This document shows positions 35,274 to 42,238 of a stretch of DNA of 42,238 bases, in pieces. The DNA lies in NCBI GenBank assembly GCA_938031185.1, contig CALHGX010000048.1, forward strand, positions 1 through 42,238. Direction: 5' to 3'. Numbering within the stretch: position 1 is the stretch's first letter; every line of letters begins with the position of its first letter. Position numbers and translations under genes: made by a program. The DNA is from an uncultured bacterium (GTDB lineage: Bacteria > Verrucomicrobiota > Kiritimatiellia > CAIKKV01 > CALHGX01). The notes below the pieces were generated by a model. That model did no database searches. It saw only the letters and a program-made list of their open reading frames with translations, and was not told the DNA's origin.

Positions 35274-37091
35274 GTGAACGTGTTAATGGACAACGATCTG
35301 GAACAAATGAATGTGGTCATCGTGGGCCACGTGGACCACGGAAAAAGCACGCTGATTGGCCGGCTGCTGGCCGACACGCAGGCCCTGCCCCGGGGCAAAC
35401 TGGAGCAGGTGCGCGCCCTCTGTGCTCGCAGCGCCAAGCCGTTCGAGTACGCTTTTCTGCTCGACGCATTGAAGGACGAACAGGACCAGGGCATCACGAT
35501 CGACACGGCGCGTTGCTTCTTCAAGACCGCGCGGCGGCGCTACATTCTGATTGACGCCCCAGGCCACATTGAGTTCCTGCGCAACATGATCTCCGGCGCA
35601 GCCCGTGCCGAGGCGGCCTTCCTGCTGATTGATGCGCACGAAGGCATCCAGGAAAACTCCCGGCGCCACGGCTACATCGTGTCCATGCTGGGCATTCGGC
35701 AACTCATTGTTCTCGTGAACAAGATGGATTTGACGGGCTACGATCGGGGCGTGTTCGATGCGGTGCGAACCGCCTACGAAGAATTTTTGCGGCGCCTGGA
35801 CGTTCATCCGCTGCGCTTCATTCCGATCAGCGCCGTACACGGCGTCAACGTCGCCCGCCGCGGCGCGGCGGAGATGCCGTGGTACGACGGGCCGACCGTG
35901 TTGGAGCAGCTCGATGCGCTCGAGCCAACCGCTTCACCTGCCAACCTCCCCTTCCGCTTTCCCTTGCAGGACGTCTACAAATTCACCGAAGGCGGAGACG
36001 ATCGCCGCATTTTCGCCGGGACCGTGTTGACAGGGCAGGTTTCCGTGGGACAGGAAATTGTTTTCCACCCCTCGGGGAAACGCAGTCGTGTGCGTTCGAT
36101 CGAGGGATTCCAAAGACCGCGCGAGTCCCGCGCCGTCGCGGATCAAGCCACGGGCTTCACGCTGGAAACGCAATGGTATGTTCGCCCCGGCGAACTGGCG
36201 GCGCGTGCCGACGAAACGCCGCCCCACGTGGGACGACGTTTCCGCGCCAATCTTTTTTGGATGGGCCGGGCCCCCATGATCCCCGAAAAGACCTACAAAC
36301 TGAAACTGGGCGCCGCCCGGGTCCCCCTGAAACTGGTCGAGGTGCTCAGTGTGCTGGATGCGGCCGATTTTGTTTCCGAGCACTCCAAGCAGCAAGTGGA
36401 TCGCCACGACGTGGCCGAATGCGTCTTGGAAACGCATCGGCCCGTGGCCTTCGATCGCGTGGATCAAATTCTGCGCACCGGCCGTTTCGTGGTGGTGGAC
36501 GATTACCAGATTGCTGGAGCCGGCATTATTCTGGAGCGGCTGGAAGACACGGATTCCACCGTGCAACGGCACGTGCAGGCGCGAGAACTGGCATGGGATA
36601 GCGGCCGCGTCACGGCCGCGCAGCGCGCCGCGGCCTATGGCCACGGCGCCAAATTCGTGCTGATCACTGGCGCCGACCCGGCGGTCGTCGACGCGTTAGC
36701 CGCCGCCTTGGAGGAAACGTTATTCCGTGCCGGCTTCAAAGCCTATTACTTGCGTCCCGCCAACGTGGCACGCGGCCTTGACACCGACATTCGGCTGCGC
36801 GGCGAAGCGGCAGAAGAACATGTGCGCCGCCTGGGCGAACTGGCCCGCATCCTCACCGACGCCGGCCAAATCTTTATTGCCTCGCTGCCTAACGCGGACG
36901 AATACGACGTGCGCACGCTGGAGCTGTTGAACAGTCCGCACGAAATCTTGGTGGTCACCGCGGGCCCAACGGGAGAAGGCCGCCTCCCCGCCCACTTAAG
37001 CCTGCCGGAGGGGATGTCCACTGAAGCCGGTGTAAAGGCCGTGCAGCAATTGCTGCGGGAGAAAAATGTCATTCTTGACTATCAGATCTGA
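35274..37091 (+). CDS. cysN: Sulfate adenylyltransferase subunit 1 with degenerate APS-kinase-like tail
   Basis: 605 residues. The GTPase part (about 1-440) is a complete CysN: P-loop GHVDHGKST (18-26), the [12 protein letters not shown] switch I region, DAPGHIEF, and NKMDLTGYD. Residues about 455-605 correspond to the CysC APS-kinase domain of CysNC fusions, recognisable by [34 protein letters not shown]. But the Walker A GxSGSGKST is replaced by GADPAVVDA, and the DGDNVR loop by RPANVAR. The kinase is probably dead, and the protein would supply APS only. The start is a GTG at 35274, with GGAGG (35261-35265). It is co-transcribed with cysD. Confidence 0.9.
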   Translation: MNVLMDNDLEQMNVVIVGHVDHGKSTLIGRLLADTQALPRGKLEQVRALCARSAKPFEYAFLLDALKDEQDQGITIDTARCFFKTARRRYILIDAPGHIEFLRNMISGAARAEAAFLLIDAHEGIQENSRRHGYIVSMLGIRQLIVLVNKMDLTGYDRGVFDAVRTAYEEFLRRLDVHPLRFIPISAVHGVNVARRGAAEMPWYDGPTVLEQLDALEPTASPANLPFRFPLQDVYKFTEGGDDRRIFAGTVLTGQVSVGQEIVFHPSGKRSRVRSIEGFQRPRESRAVADQATGFTLETQWYVRPGELAARADETPPHVGRRFRANLFWMGRAPMIPEKTYKLKLGAARVPLKLVEVLSVLDAADFVSEHSKQQVDRHDVAECVLETHRPVAFDRVDQILRTGRFVVVDDYQIAGAGIILERLEDTDSTVQRHVQARELAWDSGRVTAAQRAAAYGHGAKFVLITGADPAVVDALAAALEETLFRAGFKAYYLRPANVARGLDTDIRLRGEAAEEHVRRLGELARILTDAGQIFIASLPNADEYDVRTLELLNSPHEILVVTAGPTGEGRLPAHLSLPEGMSTEAGVKAVQQLLREKNVILDYQI

Positions 37092-37118
37092 GCACGGGTT
37101 GGAACGGGACGGCACGTT

Positions 37119-37856
37119 ATGAACGAGATGCTTTTTTACATCCTCGTCGGGCTTGTGGCCCAGTTGATTGACGGAACGCTAGGCATGGCTTATGGCATCA
37201 GCGCCTCGTCCCTGCTGCTGGGGCGCGGATTACCGCCGGCCGCGGTGAGCGCCACGGTCCACGCGGCCGAGGTCTTTACCACGGGGCTTTCCGGCGTGTC
37301 CCATCACTATTTCGGGAATGTGGACCGGCGGCTCTTCTGGCGTCTTTTGATTCCCGCCGTCGGTGGCGCGATTGGTGGAGCATCCTTGCTCGCTCACTTG
37401 CCGGCCGAGCGATTCCGTCCATTTATCGCCGCGTATCTCCTGCTCATGGGCGGCTTGATCGTCGCGCGCGTCTTCAAAACCATTCCCCCCGTCACTGTGA
37501 CGACACACTTGATACCGCTGGGGTTTATTGGCGCGTTTCTGGATGCCGTGGGCGGCGGGGGGTGGGGACCGGTCGTGGCCTCCACCTTGATCGTTCGGGG
37601 AAATCATGCCCGGACCACGATCGGCACCGTCAACGCCGTGGAATTTTTCGTGACGTTGGCCGCTTCGCTGACCTTCGTTCTTACCATCGGCCTTCGGCAT
37701 TGGCCCATGATCGCCGGTCTGGCCGTGGGGGGTATGATTGCCGCGCCGCTGGGCGCCTATGCCTGCAAGAGAATTCCCCATCGCCCCTTCATGTTCCTTG
37801 TCGGTCTGCTGGTGATGACGCTCAGCATAAGAACACTGGTGAAAGCATTGCCATGA
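37119..37856 (+). CDS. TauE/SafE-family membrane permease (sulfite or sulfate transport likely)
   Basis: 245 residues with about seven hydrophobic helices. Two related halves carry the family motifs: LIDGTLGMAYGISASSLLL near the start and FLDAVGGGGWGPVVASTLI in the second half. Members move sulfite, sulfoacetate, sulfate or other sulfur anions across the inner membrane. The gene lies between cysN and a sulfhydrylase, so sulfate uptake or sulfite export fits. It overlaps the next start by four bases (ATGA) and follows cysN by 27 bases. Confidence 0.85.
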   Translation: MNEMLFYILVGLVAQLIDGTLGMAYGISASSLLLGRGLPPAAVSATVHAAEVFTTGLSGVSHHYFGNVDRRLFWRLLIPAVGGAIGGASLLAHLPAERFRPFIAAYLLLMGGLIVARVFKTIPPVTVTTHLIPLGFIGAFLDAVGGGGWGPVVASTLIVRGNHARTTIGTVNAVEFFVTLAASLTFVLTIGLRHWPMIAGLAVGGMIAAPLGAYACKRIPHRPFMFLVGLLVMTLSIRTLVKALP

Positions 37857-39130
37857 AAGAATCCGGCCTTACGAATTTCGGAAACAACGATCGATCATGG
37901 CAACCGGAGACTCTGGCCTTGCACGGCTCTATCACGCCGTTGATGGGCGAACCCACCGCCATGCCGGTAGTACAAAGCTCTGCTTTTGCGCATGCTAGCG
38001 CGGAAACGCTGGAAGCGATTTTCGCTGGTCGGGAACCCGGCTACGTCTATTCCCGAATCGCCAATCCAACGGTGTCGGCATTCGAATCGCGCATGGCGGT
38101 AATGGAGGGGGGGCTGAGCGCTATCGCTGTGTCGTCCGGGATGGCGGCGATCAGTTCAGTCGTGCTGGCCCTTGCGGGCAGCGGGGAAGAGATCGTGGCC
38201 GGCAGCAGCCTGTTTGGCGGCACTTATTCGTTGTTCCGACACACCTTAAACCGTTACGGCATCGGCGTTCGCTTCGTAAATCCCAAGAATCCTACGGAGT
38301 TTGGCGAAGCGATCAATGATGCAACGCGGCTCGTCTTTGTGGAAACCATCGGGAATCCGAAACTGGATGTGCCGGATATCGCCGCCATTGCCGCCGTGAC
38401 GCGAAAGCACGGCGTTCCCCTGGTTGTGGACAGCACAGTGACCACACCGGTTCTCATCCAGCCCAAGCGGCTGGGCGCGGATGTAATTGTTCACTCCGCG
38501 TCGAAGTTCATCAATGGGCACGGCAACGCCATCGGCGGGATCATTATCGATGCTGGAACCTTCGACTGGTCCAGCCCGCGTTTTCCCCATCTGGCGCCAT
38601 TCCACGCACGGGTCGGCCAATTCGCACTGCTTGCCGCGCTACGCAATCGCATCTGCCGCGACCTCGGCTGCTGCCTGGCCCCATTCCATGCGTTCCTGTT
38701 GAGCATGGGCCTCGAGACGCTCGGCGTCAGGATGGAGCGTCACTGCTCGAACGCTGCCCGTCTGGCTGCGTTTCTGGCAACGCACTCCAAAGTGGTTGAG
38801 ACCGGCTATCCAGGATTGGACACACATCCCGATCACGTCCTGGCGAATCGCCAGTTCAGCGGCCGCTTCGGCGCCGTGGTGACCTTGCGACTTGGCGCCA
38901 AGAAACGCTGTTTCGACTTCATCAACCGTCTGCGGTTGGCGAAGAACCTCGCCAACCTGGGCGACACCCGAACGCTGGTCATTCATCCGGCCTCGACCAT
39001 TTGCCGGGATCTGAACGAGGAGGAGCGGTTGGCGATGGGAGTGACGGAGGATCTTGTACGGCTATCCGTTGGGATCGAGGATCCGGCGGATATTCTGGGT
39101 GACATCGAACAGGCGCTTGGCACCTTGTGA
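37853..39130 (+). CDS. metY: O-acetylhomoserine sulfhydrylase (MetY-type PLP enzyme)
   Basis: 425 residues, Cys/Met metabolism PLP family. The cofactor lysine lies in HSASKFINGHGNAIGG. YSRIANPTVSAFE, SSGMAAISSVVLALAGSGEEIV and FVETIGNPKLDVPDIAAIA are characteristic, and the C-terminal RLAKNLANLGDTRTLVIHPAST is the usual end segment. Length and sequence favour MetY (homocysteine from O-acetylhomoserine and sulfide) over cystathionine gamma-synthase, which is shorter. The sulfur donor may be a thiocarboxylated carrier, because a ThiS-like carrier gene follows 19 bases downstream, as in Wolinella succinogenes. The ATG at 37853 overlaps the permease stop. The ORF is open to 37562 only in the permease's other frame. 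Confidence 0.9.
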   Translation: MKESGLTNFGNNDRSWQPETLALHGSITPLMGEPTAMPVVQSSAFAHASAETLEAIFAGREPGYVYSRIANPTVSAFESRMAVMEGGLSAIAVSSGMAAISSVVLALAGSGEEIVAGSSLFGGTYSLFRHTLNRYGIGVRFVNPKNPTEFGEAINDATRLVFVETIGNPKLDVPDIAAIAAVTRKHGVPLVVDSTVTTPVLIQPKRLGADVIVHSASKFINGHGNAIGGIIIDAGTFDWSSPRFPHLAPFHARVGQFALLAALRNRICRDLGCCLAPFHAFLLSMGLETLGVRMERHCSNAARLAAFLATHSKVVETGYPGLDTHPDHVLANRQFSGRFGAVVTLRLGAKKRCFDFINRLRLAKNLANLGDTRTLVIHPASTICRDLNEEERLAMGVTEDLVRLSVGIEDPADILGDIEQALGTL

Positions 39131-39149
39131 ATGGGAAAGGAGATAGAGA

Positions 39150-39506
39150 ATGCAAGTCAAGGTGAACGATAAGGCGACGGAAATTCCGGATGGGCTGACG
39201 ATTGCGGAACTGCTGATCCATCAGAAGGTGAAAATGCCGGACATGGTATCGGTACAGTTGAACGGGACGATTCTGAAACGGGAGGATTTCCCCGCGACGC
39301 AAGTCCGGGAGAACGACAGCGTGGACTTCCTGTATTTCATGGGCGGCGGAGGGAGGGCGAGCGCCGCCGCGGCGGAGACAAGCGGGAAAGAGGGGGTGAT
39401 GGCGTACGCATTCTGGCGTGATACGGCAGGGCGCGGAGGCCGCAATCTCATGCGGCGGCACGTCACATCGAGAAGTCGGGCGAAAACACGTTGGAGGATA
39501 GTGTGA
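39150..39506 (+). CDS. ThiS/HcyS-like sulfur carrier protein with C-terminal extension
   Basis: 118 residues. Residues 1-68 form a beta-grasp ubiquitin-like carrier: MQVKVNDKATEIPDGLTIAELL, then a VSVQLNGTILKREDF strand, and VDFLYFMGGGG, where the C-terminal Gly-Gly is normally the end. Here about 50 more residues (69-118; first Ala-rich, then basic) follow before TGA. A carrier must end in Gly-Gly to be adenylated and thiocarboxylated, so the tail would need to be removed by a protease, as HcyD or QbsD-type JAMM enzymes do; none lies here. Otherwise a lost stop codon or frameshift may have created the tail. The location right after metY supports a role as sulfur donor for homocysteine (HcyS-like) rather than thiazole. 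AAGGAG precedes the ATG. Confidence 0.82.
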   Translation: MQVKVNDKATEIPDGLTIAELLIHQKVKMPDMVSVQLNGTILKREDFPATQVRENDSVDFLYFMGGGGRASAAAAETSGKEGVMAYAFWRDTAGRGGRNLMRRHVTSRSRAKTRWRIV

Positions 39507-39601
39507 ATGGCAACCGGGTCAGTTGGAGCGTCATGGCGGCGGCGCTGACGGGATGCGTGGGTTCGGTAAGCCCGGCAAATCGGGCGGAAAGGATGCGGCG
39601 G

Positions 39602-42013
39602 ATGAAAAACAGGATTAGGTTGGTGTTGTGTGGGTGGGCTTTGGCGGCCGGCGTGGCGTTTGGGCAGGGGAGTCTTACCCCCCCCGGCGCACCGGTGCCG
39701 ACGATGAAGTCGCTCGACCAGATCGAGCCCCGAACGGTCATTACGAATCTGCCGTGGACGATATCCACGCCGGGCGGGTACGTCCTGGACCGCAACCTCT
39801 CGCTGTGGTCCGGCGACGGCATCTCGGTGACGGTCTCGGACGTGACGCTGGACCTCAACGGCTTCGTCCTGACCGGCGATCCCAGGGGCGGCGGCCATGG
39901 CATCCATGTCGCGGCGGGTGCGGAGAACGTGACGATCAAGAACGGCGTCCTGCGCAACTGGGGTGCGGACGGCATCCATGCGCCGGACGCGGGATTCGTC
40001 TCGATCCGCAACGTTCAGGTTTACGGCAGCGGCGGAAACGGCGTGGCCATGAACACCGGCGAGCTGATCGACGCCATGGCTAAATACAGCGGCCTGGCCG
40101 GGGTACGCACCCAGCATGACATGCAGAAGTTGATCATTCAGAATGTCCGGGCGATCGCCAATGGCGGCGGCGTGGTCATCGAGGGGACCGGTGAAGCGAT
40201 CATCATAGGCTCGGACATTTCCAGCAATACCGGACATGGAATTTTCTGGGTCTCCGCCACGGCGGACGCAACGTTCCGACTGTCTCTTGGCGGCACGTCC
40301 TGCAACGGCAACACCGGTTGCGGCCTGCGTATCGCCGGCACGCAAACGGCTCGGATCAACGTTGAATTCGATGGCGCCACGATCCGCGATAACGGCGGCC
40401 ATGGGATTGAAGTGCATGCCCCTGCCGAGAACGTCCATGTGTATATCAAGGGCCCCAAGGGCGAGTTGGTCAACAACGGCGGCGATGGCATTCATGTAGG
40501 CGACCTTGGGGCTGGCGCGAGAGGTGTTTTGAAACTCGGCCAGATCGGGGGCGAAAGCCTCAGGGTCGGCGGCAATGGCGGCAACGGGCTGTCGGTCGCG
40601 TCCACCGCTGCCGCCGACGTGACGATCCAGAGCGCGGGGGCCGCGTTCGACGACAACGGCGTGGACGGCGTGCGCGTGAACCTCTCCCACGCCGATTCCC
40701 GGCTGACCCTGGAGCATCGCGGCGGCAGCGCCGCGAGTAACGTCGGGCACGGCTACAACGTGCTGGCTGCCGGACGCCAAGCCATCCAAGGGTTCTTTGA
40801 CGTCTTCCTGGCGCGCAACGGCGGCAGCGGGTTTCGGGAAGATTGCGCCTCGTTCAGCGAGGCCCGGATGGATGGCGTGAGCGCTCAGGGCAACGGCGGG
40901 TTCGGCTTGGATTTGGTCGGCAAGAGGTACTTCGTTAATCGCAGCGATGTTGTCGGCAACGCCTCGGGCGGCATCCGCCACCAAGTCCGAAGCTACGCGG
41001 GGAAGCCCTATACTGGCCTGACTTTGAACGCCTGCCGCGTGGACCAGAATGGCGGTCACGGTGTGGAGGTGCGGGATGAGGAGTCCTCCAGCCAAGTTCG
41101 CGTGTGCGTCATGCCGGGCACCTCCGTATCGGGCAACACCGGCCACGGCGTGCTGGTGCACGCGCAAAACACCGCTTCGGCGCTCGCTTTGGATTGGCGC
41201 GACGCCCATGCCGACGGCAACGGTTCAAACGGCGTTCACATCGAGGGCGACGCCGGCTCGGGCGGGGTCGAGTTGGCCATGGAGGGCGGCAGTTGCGACA
41301 ACAACACGGGCGCAGGACTGAGGATCATCAACGAGGAGGGCATTCCCCCGTCCCCCCGGCCTGTCAAAACCAAAGGAGCTGTTTTCTCCGGCAATGGCGG
41401 CCATGGCGTGCATCACAGCGGCGCGGCCCTGGGCCGCTACTCGGACAGCCGCGCGGTGCGCAATGGCGGCGACGGTATCCGCGCCGAGCGGCCGGTCGCC
41501 GGCATCTACGACCGCTGGGGCGAACTGATCTTCGAGACCAACGACCTGGTCGGCAACAACGGCGCGGGCTTGAACATCCCCGTCGTCGTCGGCTCGGTCA
41601 CCGGCACGGTCGTCGTCGCGGGCGGTTTGGTCAGCGGCAACGCGACGGCAGGCATCCTCATCGCCGACGACGGCGTCAAGCCGGGCTCGGTCAACCGCGT
41701 TTCGGTCACGGGCAACGGCGGACATGGGATCGAGGTGGCGGGCCACGATTTCCGGATCGAGGACAATCTCCTCGCGCGTAACGCCGGATCCGGCATCCGG
41801 GTCACCGGCACGGGCGCGCACGTCGCGCGCAACCAGTGCAGCGGCAACGTGACGGGCGTCGAATTGGTCGGCCTGGGCAACGCCGCGCGCGAGAACATCT
41901 TCGGCGGCGACGCTGCCCAAACCCCCATCGACGCCGCTTTGCCGGGCAACGCCGTGGCGCCGATTCAGGCCATCGACACCGGAACCAATCCGCTGGGCAA
42001 CGTGACGTTCTGA
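39602..42013 (+). CDS. Secreted right-handed parallel beta-helix protein
   Basis: 803 residues. A signal peptide (MKNRIRLVLCGWALAAGVAFG) is followed by SLTPPGAPVPTMKSLDQIEP, a segment I recall at the N-terminus of many PVC and planctomycete beta-helix proteins. The rest is an array of about 20-25 coils in which each turn carries a Gly/Asn-rich motif such as NGGHGIEV, NTGHGVLV, NGGDGIHV or NGGNGLSV. Such folds are common in pectate-lyase-like or polysaccharide-binding proteins, and no catalytic residues can be assigned. The start at 39602 was chosen because GGAAAGG is well spaced; the frame opens at 39491 but has no signal before this. It follows the sulfur island without an obvious terminator and may be separately transcribed. 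Confidence 0.85.
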   Translation: MKNRIRLVLCGWALAAGVAFGQGSLTPPGAPVPTMKSLDQIEPRTVITNLPWTISTPGGYVLDRNLSLWSGDGISVTVSDVTLDLNGFVLTGDPRGGGHGIHVAAGAENVTIKNGVLRNWGADGIHAPDAGFVSIRNVQVYGSGGNGVAMNTGELIDAMAKYSGLAGVRTQHDMQKLIIQNVRAIANGGGVVIEGTGEAIIIGSDISSNTGHGIFWVSATADATFRLSLGGTSCNGNTGCGLRIAGTQTARINVEFDGATIRDNGGHGIEVHAPAENVHVYIKGPKGELVNNGGDGIHVGDLGAGARGVLKLGQIGGESLRVGGNGGNGLSVASTAAADVTIQSAGAAFDDNGVDGVRVNLSHADSRLTLEHRGGSAASNVGHGYNVLAAGRQAIQGFFDVFLARNGGSGFREDCASFSEARMDGVSAQGNGGFGLDLVGKRYFVNRSDVVGNASGGIRHQVRSYAGKPYTGLTLNACRVDQNGGHGVEVRDEESSSQVRVCVMPGTSVSGNTGHGVLVHAQNTASALALDWRDAHADGNGSNGVHIEGDAGSGGVELAMEGGSCDNNTGAGLRIINEEGIPPSPRPVKTKGAVFSGNGGHGVHHSGAALGRYSDSRAVRNGGDGIRAERPVAGIYDRWGELIFETNDLVGNNGAGLNIPVVVGSVTGTVVVAGGLVSGNATAGILIADDGVKPGSVNRVSVTGNGGHGIEVAGHDFRIEDNLLARNAGSGIRVTGTGAHVARNQCSGNVTGVELVGLGNAARENIFGGDAAQTPIDAALPGNAVAPIQAIDTGTNPLGNVTF

Positions 42014-42031
42014 ACCATGGAGAACCGCACA

Positions 42032-42238
42032 ATGAGCAAGCCAAAGATACCTACCACGATTCGCGCTCTCGAAGCGGCGGAAACGCGTGGGGCGGCCGAT
42101 GTCCTGGCGCAGGGGATGCGGGATAACCCTCTGCATGTCCAGGCGCTGGGGGAAAACCCGGAGCGAAGAGAGCGCGCGCTCGCGGGCGTGTTTCGCGCGT
42201 TTCTGTTCATGGAGGCGACCCGAAAGGGCCGGGTCTTG
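42032..42238 (+). CDS. GNAT-family acetyltransferase, N-terminal part (runs off the window)
   Basis: The first 69 residues only. TIRALEAAETRGAADVLAQGMRDNPLHVQALGENPERRERALAG is the opening helix-strand pattern of GNAT N-acetyltransferases. The acetyl-CoA loop (Q/RxxGxG/A) is not yet reached. The ATG at 42032 has GGAGA upstream at 42019-42023. The substrate cannot be inferred. Confidence 0.7.
   Translation, partial: MSKPKIPTTIRALEAAETRGAADVLAQGMRDNPLHVQALGENPERRERALAGVFRAFLFMEATRKGRVL

Noticed and set aside
39221-41209. 662-codon open frame on the minus strand
   Set aside because: Antisense to the beta-helix gene and the carrier gene. The repetitive coils of the real gene produce the appearance of a long frame.

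Overview
The window looks like a chromosomal segment of a GC-rich bacterium of the PVC superphylum, most likely Kiritimatiellota, Verrucomicrobiota or Lentisphaerota. This is an inference. It rests on a type IV pilin-like protein with an H-X9-DG C-terminus, a secreted beta-helix protein with the N-terminal TPPGAPVPTMKSLDQIEPRT segment, a DUF4465-type exported protein, a GH38 alpha-mannosidase, an AraC/DegT pair, and Shine-Dalgarno sites of the AGGAGG type. I saw no rRNA, tRNA, CRISPR array or insertion sequence.

Layout. Positions 1-2320 hold exported proteins (a C-terminal fragment, a pseudopilin, a DUF4465/CARDB protein) closed by a strong terminator. Positions 2744-10698 are a housekeeping block: a 6S RNA gene, then rarA, fau (5-formyl-THF cyclo-ligase), rny, ymdB, xseA, xseB and two Opp/Dpp-type ABC ATPases. 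Positions 10804-16019 are an accessory patch: a DegT-family aminotransferase divergent from an AraC regulator, a decayed vapBC toxin-antitoxin pair, and a GH38 alpha-mannosidase broken by an in-frame amber codon. Positions 16073-16700 carry an RRM RNA-binding protein with a long leader and a terminator. Positions 16675-25220 form a minus-strand envelope operon: a CsgG-like/FN3 lipoprotein, a left-handed beta-helix acyltransferase, a sugar-nucleotide-type SDR, a flippase-like membrane protein, a very large polytopic membrane protein, and thiL. On the plus strand follow an M42 aminopeptidase and cinA (25353-27670).

The most interesting part is 28008-39506, a tightly packed sulfur-assimilation island. 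It holds an Rrf2-type regulator, cysK, a LarE-like sulfur-insertase, a fusion of a ThiF/E1-like adenylating domain to a tryptophanase-family PLP domain, a second PP-loop sulfurtransferase, APS reductase (cysH), ATP sulfurylase (cysD and cysN, with a degenerate APS-kinase tail), a TauE/SafE permease, an O-acetylhomoserine sulfhydrylase, and a ThiS-like sulfur carrier with a C-terminal extension. The gene set suggests that sulfate is activated to APS and reduced to sulfite. Sulfide then enters cysteine through CysK and homocysteine through a protein-thiocarboxylate route like the HcyS/HcyF route described in Wolinella succinogenes. Sulfite reductase and a carrier-processing JAMM protease are not in the window. 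The E1-PLP-lyase fusion suggests that sulfide freed from cysteine (or a similar thiol) is delivered directly to the adenylated carrier. I know of no described system with this architecture. An 11-base motif shared by the two promoter regions at the head of the island is a candidate Rrf2 operator.

The window ends with a secreted beta-helix protein (39602-42013) and the start of a GNAT acetyltransferase that runs off the edge.
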